This document shows, piece after piece, positions 36,036-51,276 of a stretch of 64,000 nt of DNA. Source of the stretch: Euphorbia lathyris (taxonomy: Eukaryota; Streptophyta; Magnoliopsida; Malpighiales; Euphorbiaceae). The translations under genes and the position numbers were made by a program. Every line of letters begins with the position of its first letter. Within the stretch, counting starts at the first letter, position 1. The notes under the pieces were generated by a model. The model was not told the DNA's origin. It ran no database searches and saw only the letters and a program-made list of their open reading frames with translations. Where the stretch lies: assembly GCF_963576675.1 (NCBI RefSeq), contig NC_088919.1, forward strand, positions 62,206,578-62,270,577, written 5' to 3'.

Positions 36036-36255
36036 AGAAATCCAAATAAAGAAGAATTTAGGCCATTAATTATAAAGGTTATATATATAATGTTAAATTA
36101 GTAAATGCAAATTATTCTATCCATTCTATCCTAAAATATTTCTATTCAAATGGTAGTACCGTAATTTATTTAACTAAAAGCACAAAACAATAAATGAGTA
36201 TTGGTAAAATAATATAACAATATTATATAAATTTAACACTAATTTCAATATGAAG

Positions 36256-36408
36256 AGAGAAAGTCTAATATATTAATTAAGGAGTGAGAAACATGATGTG
36301 CATGTATTAAGGAGTTATGTTTAATATATTAATTAAGGAGAGAGAAACAAATTGTGTATTTATTAAGGAGTTATGTTTAATATATTAATTAAAGAGAGAG
36401 AAACTCCG
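36256..36408 (+). repeat. Tandem repeat of about 56 bp, 2.6 copies
   Basis: TAATATATTAATTAAGGAG followed by GAGAAAC... and TATTAAGGAGTTATG recurs three times, the last copy truncated. Unknown origin; it sits between the LINE and a CACTA end. Confidence 0.8.
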
Positions 36409-36418
36409 AGAAAATTGT

Positions 36419-36588
36419 GTCAATGATATCACCGACACAACAAACAAATTTGTCGCAACTGCTTACCTAGGAGCTCAACATCGACACATACATATCTGAC
36501 AGAATTTCGTTGTGATGAGGATTACCGACACAAATGAAGACATCTCATACGGATATTTCTGTCGGTGATATCATTTTTTCTTGTAGTG
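36419..36588 (-). mobile_element. CACTA-type terminus with CCGACA subterminal repeats
   Basis: Read on the minus strand from 36588 it starts CACTACAAGAAAAAATG and continues with ATCACCGACAGAAATATCCG and further ACCGACA/TGTCGGT words, as in plant CACTA ends and their small derivatives. The opposite end was not found, so this may be a remnant or a MITE whose other end has decayed. Confidence 0.7.
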
Positions 36589-36731
36589 ATTGTTATATTT
36601 CATTTGTAAAACGTTCAACGAACAAAACTGCTCATGCATTTGCTAAAGCTGTCATTTCAAAGCCTTCGCATGGAGAGTGGCTCCAGCCACCTCCGTTCCT
36701 CACTGATATCATTGCTTCTGATATTTTTTAG
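36589..36731 (+). pseudogene. C-terminal RNase H-domain fragment (LINE/RVT_3-like)
   Basis: The frame after the CACTA edge reads CYISFVKRSTNKTAHAFAKA followed by VISKPSHGEW and PPFLTDIIASD. This matches the end of plant reverse-transcriptase-like RNase H domains (FVKRSANKAAHALA ... PPFL). It is a different copy from the 33244 LINE, whose end reads IYREQNRVADRLATAG. The upstream part was displaced by the CACTA insertion or lost. Confidence 0.65.
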
Positions 36732-37955
36732 AGAAAAGTATAAAAATAAACATTGTGGTTACACTTATTTTCGATCACACCCTTGTGGTTTAAAAATATA
36801 CAAATTGGTACCTCGATGTTCATTCCGTTAGCAAACACGTACCAAATTGACTAACGGTGTTAAAAGTCAAAAGGAAAAGAGTTAATTTGGTCCTTATATT
36901 TATTTATTTTGATATATTAACCTCCCTTATTATCTAATTATCACAAAAGAACCCCAAAATTAAAAATAAAAATCAATTACACTATTTTTTTTGTTTCTTT
37001 TTAATTTTTTTTCTTACTTTCTCTCTCTTGTCTCCTCCTCTTTGTTAATTTCTCTCTAAAATCAATTGAAAAAGTTGTGGATTTTGATAGTATTTCCATC
37101 GCTTGCTTAAATCTATTGAAAAAGTAAAGCAGAAATTAAAGTTTGCATCTTTTCCCACTCTAATCAAGGTTAGATTAAGTAGAAAGATGAGTTTGATTCA
37201 GCTGAAAATTACTTTTGTGAAGCTTCAAGTTCATACCATTTGATCTCTCTGCGAAGAACAAGTTAAGGATTTTATTCTGGGTTTTGTCAATTCAGTTAAA
37301 ATTGATTTTGATTGAAGCAAATATGGATCCAGTAGCAGCACATGGCCGGCCACTTCCGCCTCCTTTTCACACCAGAGATCTTCATTTACATGCTCATCAT
37401 CACCATCAATTTCAGCAAAATCAGCGGCAAAATTCAGAAGATGAGCTAAGCGGCAATGGCAGTGGAGGAGGAGTATACAACAGTCGTGGTCAAAGAGAGA
37501 GCACGATGAAAGAAATGAATTAATCTCGATGAGGAGCGGTGGAGACGGTGAAATGACGAGAAGACCAGGAGGAAGACCTGCCGGATTGAAGAACAAACCT
37601 AAACCCCAATTATAATAACCAGAGATAGTTTAGATGTTAAGAGTGAGAAATTAACAAAGAGGAGAGAGAAAGAAGAAAAAAATAGAAGAGAGGAGAGAAA
37701 TTGTGTAATTGATTTTTATTTTTAATTTTGGGGTTCTTTTATGATAATTAGATAATAATGGAGGTTAATATATCAAAATAAATAAATATAAGAATCAAAT
37801 TAACTCTTTTCTTTTTAACTTTTAACACGATTAGTCAATTTGGTACGTGTTTGCTAACGGAATGAGTCTCAAGGTACTAATTTGTACATTTTTAAACCAC
37901 AATGGTGTGATCGAAAATAGATGTAACCACAAGGTTTATTTTTATACTTTTCCCT
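36731..37955. mobile_element. Pack-MULE-like element with long TIRs and a captured AHL gene piece
   Basis: The two ends (36731-36995 and about 37690-37955) are inverted copies about 260 bp long, starting GAGAAAAGTATAAAAATAAA on the left and its match on the right. Imperfect 8-bp direct repeats (ATTTTTTA/ATTTTTAA) flank it. Long TIRs with a cellular gene piece and no transposase define a Pack-MULE. The interior holds an AHL 5' leader and start of coding sequence. Confidence 0.85.
37323..37615 (+). pseudogene. Captured fragment of an AHL (AT-hook motif nuclear-localized) gene
   Basis: ATG 37323 opens MDPVAAHGRPLPPPFHTRDL, then a His-rich stretch, NSEDELSGNGSGGG and RGQRES. This is the N-terminus of plant AHL proteins, nuclear AT-rich-DNA binders that act in growth control. 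A one-base loss near 37490 shifts the frame and it stops at 37520. In the other frame from 37529 the AT-hook context appears: MRSGGDGEMTRRPGGRPAGL then KNKPKP. Homology ends at about 37598, before the PPC domain. The preceding 150 bp look like the parent 5' leader. Confidence 0.85.
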
Positions 37956-38262
37956 ATTTTTAAATAAAGCTTATCCTTTCAAACAAAAAATTGATAACCA
38001 CAGGCTATGTAAAGGTATATGATATTCATTTTTTTACTATTAAATATTTTTATTTAGTGAATCATAAGTTGATATTAACATTTGTGTACATGTATTGTTA
38101 TTAAGTATAGTAGTTACTTAAGTGATGAAGTATAAGATGAAATAATTAGTTGTTGTAATAATAAACTCAATTTTCATTTCTACCTTGTTTTGACACCATC
38201 AACTAGCTATTTTTTTTTACATAAGATTTGATCATTCATGATAACAATCAACAATCAAAAAA

Positions 38263-39156
38263 GGAAAAAATTCAAAAAACACACCAAACCACAAGTCATT
38301 TTCAAACATAAACTACGTAATTTAAAAATTTATAAACTGGTACCTTGTGGAGCAAAAGCAGTCCAAACTGACTAACGATATAAAAAAAAAGTTAAAAGTC
38401 AAATAATAAAGAGTTATTTTGATCTTTATGTTTATTTATTTTATAAATTAACCTCTTTATCACAAACAAACCCCAAAACAAAAATAAAATATCAAATTCA
38501 CCAAATTTTCCTTCCCTCGCATTTCTTTTTGATTTTTTTTTCTCTTTCTAAACACACTCATTCTCCCTCTCTATTTTCTCTCTCTAAAAATACATGTAGA
38601 CATAGATTTTACACTCATAAAATAGGGGGTTAATAACAGAGGTTGATGTACATAAAATGGAATGGATCATTTTTGGAAGTAGAATAATATTATCATAAAT
38701 TTGTCTAAACCCTTCAATTTTATTTCTAAACCACTGGAAAAAACTTCGACCTCTATTTTATAAACGTGAATTAACCCCTTATTGTAAGGATGTAAAAAGG
38801 TATTTTTTAGAGAGAGAAAATAGAGAGGGAGAGTGAGTGTGTGTCTAAAGAGAGAATGAAAATAAATCAAAAAGAGATGTAAGAATGAGAAGATGGTGAA
38901 TTTGATATTTTGTTTCATTTTGGGGTTTGTTTGTGATAATTAGAATATAAAGGGGTTAATTTATAAAACAAATAATATAAAGTCAAAATAGTTATTTTCC
39001 ATTTGACATTTGACTTTTTTTTTGACACCGTTAGTCAGTTTGGACTGCCTTTGCTAACAGAATGAAACTATAAGGTATCAGTTTGCAAACTTTTAAACCA
39101 CGTAGTATATATTTGAAAATGACTCAAATTATAAGGTTTGTTTTTATATTTTTCTC
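38263..39156. mobile_element. Second TIR element related to the Pack-MULE
   Basis: Left arm (38263-38520) and right arm (about 38890-39156) are inverted repeats, and the remaining interior is partly self-complementary (CTCCCTCTCTATTTTCTC against GAGAAAATAGAGAGGGAG). Words such as GACTAACGGTGTTAAAAGTC and TTTGCTAAC with their inverse resemble the Pack-MULE TIRs at 36731, so this is likely the same superfamily without a gene insert. Flanking duplications are obscured by A runs. Confidence 0.75.
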
Positions 39157-39207
39157 AAAAAAAAAATTTAAAATTTAACTTTCACAGGTGGATGGTCAAA
39201 TAAAATT

Positions 39208-39712
39208 TGGTTAAATGCACCATTGGTCACTGGATTTACATAGTTGTCTCAAAATGGTCACTCAACTTCAATTTGTATCAATAAAATCACTCAACTTTTA
39301 GTTTTGTCTTAAATAGGTCCATATGACGATTTCAGTGATTAAAAGGCATCGAAATGATGACGTAGGTGACATGTCAGCGTGAGTCAACTCAGATCTCTGA
39401 CCGAAACAAGACATGACATCCACGTGTCGGTTATTTTTATGAAAAAAACAATTTTTTCATAAAAATAACCGACATGTGATAGCTATGTGGCGCATACGTG
39501 GATGGCATGTGTTGTTTCGGTTAGATATTTGAGTTGACTGATGCAGACATACCACGCATGTCATCATTTCGATGATTTTTAATCACTGAAATCACCTGAG
39601 TGACCTAATTAAGACAAAACTCAAAGTTGAGTAATTTTATTGAGAAAATTGAAGTTGAGGGACCATTTTAACACAACCATGCAAGTTCAGTGACCAATAA
39701 TACATTTAACCC
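39208..39712. mobile_element. Foldback MITE, 505 bp, with 9-bp TSD AATAAAATT
   Basis: Nearly the whole element folds on itself: TGGTTAAATGCACCATTGGT ... inverse at the right end, and a perfect central hairpin around AATAACCGACA/TGTCGGTTATT (about 39441-39475). The 9-bp duplication AATAAAATT is perfect (39199-39207, 39713-39721), pointing to Mutator-type mobilisation. No coding capacity. Confidence 0.9.
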
Positions 39713-39721
39713 AATAAAATT

Positions 39722-40177
39722 AGAAGCAAAATTGATTGTCAAATAATTGAACTTACACATTAGCAGTCAAATACAATTAAAATAAAAATTGACACTCAGA
39801 TTGTTATTTGCCATTACGAAAACAAAATATATAGTAGCTATGCTTATATGACTAGCTCAGATATAAATTTTTAAAAATTAAAATTCTTTTAATTAACATA
39901 TTAATATATTTTAACATATTAAATTTTAAATTATTTTTTATATTTATTTTAAATATATTTATACATGGATCAATAAATAGTAAAATTTATAGATGAATTT
40001 TCTTTTTCAAATATTCCGTTTGTGCATGCTAGTTGTGTTAAAATTGGATTTCATGAAAAAATATCTGTAATTTCCACTGTAAACCCTTATCGAGGTCTGT
40101 GGTTTGCCCTGACCTTGAGAGTGGGTAGACCTATCCTTACCTAAACTTTTTTTTGATAAAAAAAAATAAATTTAAAT
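39722..40177. other. AT-rich spacer, nothing recognised
   Basis: No ORF, TIR or tandem repeat of note. An isolated GC-richer stretch (GGTCTGTGGTTTGCCCTGAC, about 40096-40115) has no match I can name. Confidence 0.6.
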
Positions 40178-40223
40178 GGCCTAATATACAAATAAGCCCC
40201 TAAATTTGTTCAAATGTTGCAAC

Positions 40224-40603
40224 TGTTGAAAAAATAGAGTAAAATTGATATTTAGTAAGGACTTAATTGTACTTTTGAAGGACTAAATTGAAATCTTTTG
40301 GAATATATTATTCCAATTGAAGCAACACTCAATTTATTAAAATTAACTATCTTCTACCTTACACTAACCATTACAATAGATAGACCCTCTAATTTATAGA
40401 AGTAGCAAAAAAGAAAGAAAATACAAAAAAAAAAAAAAAATACACTTATAAGAAAATTCAAACACACCCATATCATTTACCTAATCTTATCTTATCCTTG
40501 ACTTTCTCTCCATACTACACGGATTGACTTGAAATTTCATCTTTCTTTCTCTTTTTTTTTTAAATAAATTATTATTATAACAAATTAAGTTTAACTTTTA
40601 ACA
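40224..40603 (-). mobile_element. 3' LTR of the Ty1/copia element (380 bp)
   Basis: Plus-strand edges TGTTGAAAAAATAG and TTTTAACA. A TATAAATT box lies on the minus strand at 40391-40398. Directly inside the LTR, the minus strand reads the polypurine tract AAGTTTAAGGGGGTA (40604-40618). Confidence 0.92.
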
Positions 40604-40616
40604 TACCCCCTTAAAC

Positions 40617-42377
40617 TTAATTTTCCGTAACTTCCAATAGAGCTCTCAATTGTTTGAACACATCGTATTTTAACGTCTTTGTAAAAATATCTGCAATCTG
40701 ATCTTTCGTTTTCACGTACTTAAGTCTCACCTCCTTTTGCTCAATGCACTCCCGAATAAAATGATACCTCGTGTCGATGTGTTTACTCCGGTCATGAAAC
40801 ACTGGATTTTTAGCTAATGCTAATGCAGACTTGTTATCAACGAAAATCTCCGTCGAATCTCGTTCTTCCATCTGAAATTCTTTTAACAATCTTTGGAGCC
40901 ATATTGCATGACAGACACATGATGTTGCAGCAACATATTCAGCTTCACATGTAGATAACGTCACGATCGATTGCTTCTTTGAACTCCATGTGAATGCTGT
41001 GTCACCCAGAAGAAATACAAATCCAGTTGTACTTTTTCGGTCATCTTTGTCACCAGCCCAGTCACTATCACTGTACCCAACTAATTTGAAATCATCAGAT
41101 TTTGAATAAAGTAAACCCAAATTAGTTGTACCTTTCACGTAACGGAGAATTCTTTTTGCTGCATTCCAATGTGACACCGTTGGGGCTTCCATGTATCGAC
41201 TTACTAAGCCGACTGCAAAAAGAATATCCGGTCTCGTACATGTCAAGTATCTGAGACTTCCGACCAAGCTTCGGAACAATGTCGGGTTGACTCTGTCTCC
41301 ACCTTCATCTTTTGTCAACTTGATTCCACATTCGACTGGCGTGCTGACGGAATTATAATTTTCCATCTGGAACTTCTTTAAGATCTCCTTCGCAAAACCA
41401 CTTTGAGAAATAAAAATTCCGTCGTCATTCTGCTTCACTTCAATGCCAAGATAATATGACATTAGACCAATGTCAGTCATCTCAAACTCACAAGTCATTG
41501 TCTTCTTGAACTCCTCAAACATCTTAGGATTGTTCCCTGTAAAAATGAGATCATCCACATACAAACATACAAGTAACATATCTCCATTTTTCACCTTTGC
41601 ATACAGGGCATATTCATGTGGGCATTTGACAAAACCATTTTCTTGAAAATATTTGTCAATGCGACTGTTCCAGGCTCGTGGTTCTTGCTTAAGACCATAA
41701 AGTGCCTTTTTCAGTTTTAGCACTTTATTTTCTTGACCTTTCACAACATACCCAGGTGGTTGCTGGATATAAATTTCCTCTTCCAGATATCCGTTGAGAA
41801 ATGCGGATTTCACGTCCATTTGATGGATTCTCCACCCGTGTTGAGCAGCTACAGAAATTATCAGTCTGATACTCTCCATTCTGGCAACAGGAGCAAAAAC
41901 TTCATTGTAGTCAATTCCGGGTCGTTGACTGAACCCTTTCGCCACCAATCTTGCTTTATGTCGGACAATTTCACCGTTTGCATCTTTCTTTGCTTTGAAC
42001 ACCCATTTAATTCCAATGGGGTTTTGACCGGCCGGAAGTGATGTCAGCTCCCATGTTTTATTTTTCTCGATCGAATGAATCTCCTCTTCCATGGCTTGTC
42101 TCCATTTTTCATCCTTCATTGCTTCTTCTGGATCTGTTGGTTCATCATTAACAAAATGACAATAAAGAGTTAATTCATCATCGAGATTTCTTGTTACATC
42201 ATAGAGATCTTTAATAGGTATGAATTTTTTTGGCTTTCCGGGCGGATGTTCATTTGAACTATCTCCATCACTCGAGGACGAACTCGAACTGGATGAGCTT
42301 ACTGATGTCGAACTGGTTGCTGGTGGTGTTGTGGCTGCGATTGTGGCTGGTTCTTCCTGATCATTGTCTTCATCCAT
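40617..42377 (-). pseudogene. Ty1/copia pol, reverse transcriptase and RNase H part
   Basis: 586 open codons with a Ser-rich linker, the RT core (KTWELTSLPAG, KSAFLNGYL, catalytic YVDD, TDIGLMSYYLGIEV) and RNase H (WAGDKDDRKSTTGFVF, STCEAEYVA, VDNKSALALAKNP, ADIFTKTL). All catalytic landmarks look intact. It is separated from integrase by an in-frame TGA at 42417-42419. Confidence 0.92.
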
Positions 42378-42416
42378 GAAAGGATAAAAACTGTAGTTGT
42401 TTTCTTTTTCACCGGT

Positions 42417-43621
42417 TCAGTCCCAAACCGCTTCTTCATCAATGGTGACATCTCTACTGATTACAATTTTCTGAGTTTGTGGATCGAACATTTTGTACCC
42501 TTTGGAATGTTCTGAATAGCCCACAAACAAATATTTCTTGCTTTTATCATCTAGCTTCTTGCGTTCTTCATCCGGTACATGGACATGAGCAACACTGCCA
42601 AAAACACGCAAATGAGAAATACTGGGTTTTATTCCGCTCCATGCTTCTTGTGGAGTTTGATCCCAAACACTGACAGTTGGTGATCTGTTCAACAGGTAGA
42701 CAGCACAGTCTACTGCTTTGGCCCATAACTCCTTCGGTAAATTTTTACTTTTTAACATGCTCCTCACCATGTTGAGCACAGTTCTGTTCTTTCTTTCTAC
42801 TACGCCATTTTGTTGAGGTGATCTGGGGACTGAAAGGAAATGACGGATTCCATGATCTTCACAAAATTGCTTGAAAGAGATGGACATGTATTCACCATCT
42901 CTGTCTGATCTGAGTGCTTAATAAAATGGCCACTTTCTTTCTCCACTTGGACTTTGAATTTTTTAAATGTCTCAAAAACTTCTGTTTTTTCCTTCAAAAA
43001 ATACACCCAAGTTTTTCTACTATAATCATCAATGAAAAGTAGAAAATATTTATTTTTACCCAAGGACTGTGGAGTGATCGGTCCACACACATCTGTGTGA
43101 ACTAGCTCAAGTGGCGCCTTTGCTCTTGACATTGACTCCTTTGGAAAACTGGTTCTGAATTGTTTTCCAACAAAACATCCTTGACATAGTTGATGAGGCT
43201 GGTCAATGTGAGGCAATCCGTTTACCATCTGCTTCTGTCCCAACTGCTTCAGTCCTCCAAAATTGAGATGCCCGTACCGTAAATGCCAAAGCCAGGGGGG
43301 ACTTTGCACACAAGCTTTCAAACATTTAGCCACGTCTGTCTGAATGTTAATTGTGAACATTCTGTTTCTCGCCATTGGTACACGTGCAATCAACTCCTTT
43401 TTCTCATTCAACAGGAGTAGTTTCCGATCCACCATGTGAACTTCATAATTTTTCTCTAGTAACTGTCCCAAACTCAAAATATTGCTTTTCATGCTAGGAA
43501 CATAATAAACATTATCAATAAACTGGTGAGCGCCGTTTTTGAGCCGAATAAGAATTGTTCCTTTGCCTGTAATAGGAACCTTGGAGGAATCTCCAAATAC
43601 AACATTACCGCGAACGGATTC
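42417..43621 (-). pseudogene. Ty1/copia protease end and integrase, with frameshift and stops
   Basis: From the right: the protease tail (YYVPSMKSNILSLGQLLEK), the HHCC finger (WHLRYGHLNFGGL ... CQGCFVGKQ), the DDE core (LVHTDVCGPI, FLLFIDDYSRKTWVYFL) and the C-terminal part ([19 protein letters not shown]). One base is missing near 42915, just before the second catalytic Asp, shifting the frame until 42887. A TAG at 43622-43624 closes the gag-protease frame, and a TGA at 42417 follows integrase. Confidence 0.88.
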
Positions 43622-44647
43622 CTAGAGCTCCACGAACATCTTCTTGTCACCACACATATGGTTACTTGCCGCATTGTCAAGATACCATATATTATTTTCG
43701 TGATTTTCTTCACCTTCATAGGTAAGTAACACTGTGCCAGTTACTTCCTCATCTTGAATATTATTGGCAGTCTCCTCTACCTCTTTAGGCGGACTCCAAC
43801 ATTCCACTGCGTAGTGACCATACTTGGAGCAATTATAACACTGAATATTGGACTTGTCACGTCCTTCATTCGGCCTCCAGTTTCCTCTTCCTTGACCGCG
43901 TCCTCGACCTCTTCCTCTGCCTTTGGTGAATTGAGTGCTTCTGTCATTGTTGTTGTTGCCGTTTTCATTTCTGCCTTGACTTCTGCCACGTCCTCGTCCT
44001 CTACCATTTCCTCCTCGACCTCTTTCGCGTCCTCTGCCGGACTGACTACTTTCGCCATTTTTAAACACAGCCTTCGTTGCTAAGACTTGTTCTGCGGAAT
44101 CTTCTCTTCGTTTCTCAAACCGCTCCTCGCGTGCTTGTAGTGACCCTACAACTTCGTCAACTGACATTTCACTGATGTCTCTAGACTCATCCATAGCCAC
44201 CACTACATAATCAAATTTTGGTAGTAGTGATCGCAGAATTTTTTCAACAATTCTGGACTCTTCAATTTTTTCTCCATACTGCCGCATCTGATTTACGACA
44301 AATTTTACTCGGGATGAGTAATCACTAATGGCTTCCGTCCCTTTCATCCTCATCATCTCAAATTCTCCTCTCAGCATCTGTAAACGAACTTTTTTCACTT
44401 TCTCCTCCCCTTGAAGAGAAACTCGTAGGATTTCCCACGCTTGTTTGGCGGTCGTAGCTTCGGCTACTTTCTCGAACATTAATTCATCCAAACCTTGATG
44501 GATGAGAGTAAGCGCCTTTTGATCGCTTTTGCGATTTTTCTGCAGAGTATCTTTTTCTGTCTGTGTCAACGCTACCTCGTTACTTGGGACTACGTAGCCT
44601 TTTTCGACTATATCCCAGACATCTTGACATCCGAGTAACGCCTTCAT
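43622..44647 (-). pseudogene. Ty1/copia gag with zinc knuckle and protease active site
   Basis: The start ATG at 44645-44647 opens MKALLGCQDVWDIVEKGY, the usual early part of plant copia gag. It has the capsid segment (AKQAWEILRVSLQGEEKVKK), an Arg/Gly-rich stretch, the knuckle CYNCSKYGHYAVEC and the protease box WYLDNAASNHMCG. In the active site Asn-Ala replaces the more common Ser-Gly/Ala. It ends at a TAG after MFVEL; the same frame continues beyond it. No ATG further upstream lies in the frame after the primer site. Confidence 0.88.
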
Positions 44648-44764
44648 TCGAATACACCAACTTGAATAATTGGTTTTGGTGAGCTAAGGGTATTGATAAG
44701 GAAGTTTGAGACCGTCTGACATTTTTGTAGGGTTTGTTTTGCGAAAGACTGACTCTCGTAACGT

Positions 44765-44777
44765 GGCTCTGATACCA
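44765..44777 (-). other. Primer binding site of the Ty1/copia element
   Basis: Minus strand TGGTATCAGAGCC, initiator tRNA-Met complement, three bases from the LTR edge. Confidence 0.92.
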
Positions 44778-44780
44778 CTT

Positions 44781-45168
44781 TGTTGAAAAAATAGAGTAAA
44801 ATTGATATTTAGTAAGGACTTAATTGTACTTTTGAAGGACTAAATTGAAATCTTTTGGAATATATTATTCCAATTGAAGCAACACTCAATTTATTAAAAT
44901 TAACTATCTTCTACCTTACACTAACCATTACAATAGATAGACCCTCTAATTTATAGAGGTAGCAAAAAAGAAAGAAAATAACAAAAAAAAAAAAAAAAAA
45001 CACTTATAAGAAAATTCAAACACACCCATATCATTTACCTAATCTTATCTTATCCTTGACTTTCTCTCCATACTACACGGATTCACTTGAAATTTCATCT
45101 TTCTTTCTTTTTTTTTTTTTTTTTTTTAATAAATTATTATTATAACAAATTAAGTTTAACTTTTAACA
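44781..45168 (-). mobile_element. 5' LTR of the Ty1/copia element (388 bp)
   Basis: Same sequence as 40224-40603 apart from a few bases (for example AGAAGTAG against AGAGGTAG) and longer A and T runs. The minus-strand TATAAATT at 44948-44955 is the likely promoter. Confidence 0.92.
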
Positions 45169-45506
45169 GCAACTGCCCCCTTCAACTTTCAATTGTAATA
45201 ACTTACCCCTCAAACTTGTCCAATTATAAAACATAACCCCAAATTGCTGACATGGACTGCAATTGAAGAAACACGTGAAATACAAAAGCTGTAACGCTCG
45301 TGGAGTATGATAATCAGAGCTTTGACGTGATACGAATCCGGGGAAACGTTTTTACGGTTGCTTCAAGTATGAGGTAAAAAAATTCTCAAAATGGAGTTAT
45401 GTTTTACAATTGGACAAATTTGAGGGGTAAGTTGTTTCAATTGAAAGTTTGGGAAGGGCAGTTGCAACATTTGAACAAGTTTAAGGGGTTATTTGTGTAT
45501 TAGGCC

Positions 45507-46727
45507 AATTTAAATATATGTTCCCAAGTTCCAAATTAATTTCTTTTTGAAAATTATAAATATAATTATCCCTATATTAATTTTCAAACTATAATTAAGA
45601 ATGAAAAGTACAATTACTAGAAATAGAAATAGTAACTGTTCTTTTCTCATTTTCTTTTTTGTTTTATTCTTTTTTATTTATTTTTCTGATTTATTATTTT
45701 TATTTTATCACCTATATAATATAATATAATTATAATATATTCTATTTAATTATATAAAAATAAAACTAAAATATTAGCCGCAAACAATAATACATGTTAT
45801 ATATTTTCTTATTCTTTATTTGCAATTTAATACAATATGGTGGTGTAGCTTAAACAATTTACACTAATTACTCAAAAAATTGAATACTTTAATAAATGGA
45901 TAAGGTATCAAAATAGGTCTAAGGTTTTTGGGAGAGTACCAATTTAGACTCCACGTTCGAAATAGCACCAATATAGGCCAAACGTTTACAACATAATATC
46001 AATTTAAGCTTAACGTTTACAACATAGCATCAATTTAGGAATTACTAACAGAACGTGATACGTCATCCGTTAAGTCTGCCAACTCAGCGCCACATCACAT
46101 AAAGTACCAAAATAAGCCTAAGGTTTTTGGGGAAGTACCAATTTAGGCTTAACGTTTACAAAATAGTATCAATATAGGCTTAACGTTTACAAAATAATAT
46201 GAATTTAAGCTTAACGTTTACAAAATATATCAAATTTAAAAACGTCACAATTAATCATATTATATTCTTTCTCTATTAACTTTATATGTTTTTTTGTTTA
46301 GTTCTATATTCTTATTTATTATAATACAATTAATTAGTATTCTTGTCCATTAAGATCTTATATTTGTTTTCATCAATGATTCCATCATTCCTAAATATCA
46401 AAATTTTGTGGATATTCGATTGCTTTTAGTTTGCATATATTACATGAGCTATAGTTTTTGATGGTAATGTCGATAAAGAGGAGAGATGGTTTTTGTTAGC
46501 TTTTGATTTAATATGATCAGCATTTTAGTCTTTTGCCAATGTTGGGTGTTTTAGTCTTTTCTTTACTTTCTCAATAAAGCTATATATATATATATATATA
46601 TAGCTCTTGTATTGGTATCGTGTGATATATGAAAATTGAGCAATAGTGTTTGGCTATTCTCTCCAAATCCTGTGTCTATCCTAATTCTTTTTCTACCTTT
46701 TTCACAGTTTTAAATTTTAATTCAAGC
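45507..46727. other. Spacer with a direct repeat of about 198 bp and a (TA)n run
   Basis: TAAGGTTTTTGGG...AGTACCAATTTAG occurs at about 45920 and again at about 46118, and inside each half CTTAACGTTTACAAAATA-type words recur every 30-35 bp (45980-46230). A (TA)11 microsatellite lies at 46581-46602. The remaining AT-rich DNA immediately precedes the ABCC pseudogene and would have held its promoter; no distinct element is assignable. Confidence 0.7.
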
Positions 46728-51092
<4,365 letters not shown>

Positions 51093-51161
51093 CAGAATTT
51101 AAACATATTTCTTTCCCCTGTGTGGTTGTCTCTGGAATCTTGATTGGGCTTGCACTTTTGC
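51093..51161 (+). other. Unassigned sequence after the ABCC break
   Basis: Begins after the last ABCC match. The part from 51102 (AACATATTTCTTTCCCCTG) recurs at 52046 because of the LTR rearrangement. It does not encode the expected NBD2 end. Confidence 0.6.
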
Positions 51162-51276
51162 TTTCTATGGTCACACTCTTTGCATTTCTATTAGTCACAT
51201 TCTTTACCTTTCTATGGTCACACTCTTTCCCTTTCTATTAGTCACACTCTTTGCCTTTCTATGGTCACACTCTTTT
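51162..51276 (+). repeat. 23-bp tandem repeat, about 5 copies
   Basis: Units of TTTCTATGGTCACACTC followed by TTTGCC, alternating with TTTCTATTAGTCACACTC versions. The same repeat flanks the other LTR edges at 52106-52173 and 63739-63774. Confidence 0.88.

Larger units (their letters stand above)
40224..45168 (-). mobile_element. Ty1/copia retrotransposon, complete with LTRs (4945 bp)
   Basis: LTRs at 40224-40603 and 44781-45168 differ by a few substitutions and homopolymer lengths. A perfect 5-bp duplication GCAAC flanks the element (40219-40223, 45169-45173). Primer site and polypurine tract are in place. Gag and pol on the minus strand form one frame except for two nonsense codons and one frameshift. 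Small size and domain sequence suit a Tork/TNT1-like or related lineage; I cannot fix which. Confidence 0.93.
40178..45506. mobile_element. MITE (GGCCTAATA family) split by a Ty1/copia element
   Basis: The pieces 40178-40223 and 45169-45506 rejoin into a MITE of about 380 bp with the same ends as the one at 18671. The outer 9-bp duplication AATTTAAAT is perfect (40169-40177 and 45507-45515). The copia insertion duplicated GCAAC. Confidence 0.88.

Noticed and set aside
37231..37596. 121-codon minus-strand ORF opposite the AHL fragment
   Set aside because: It is antisense to a clear AHL N-terminus and shows no family features.
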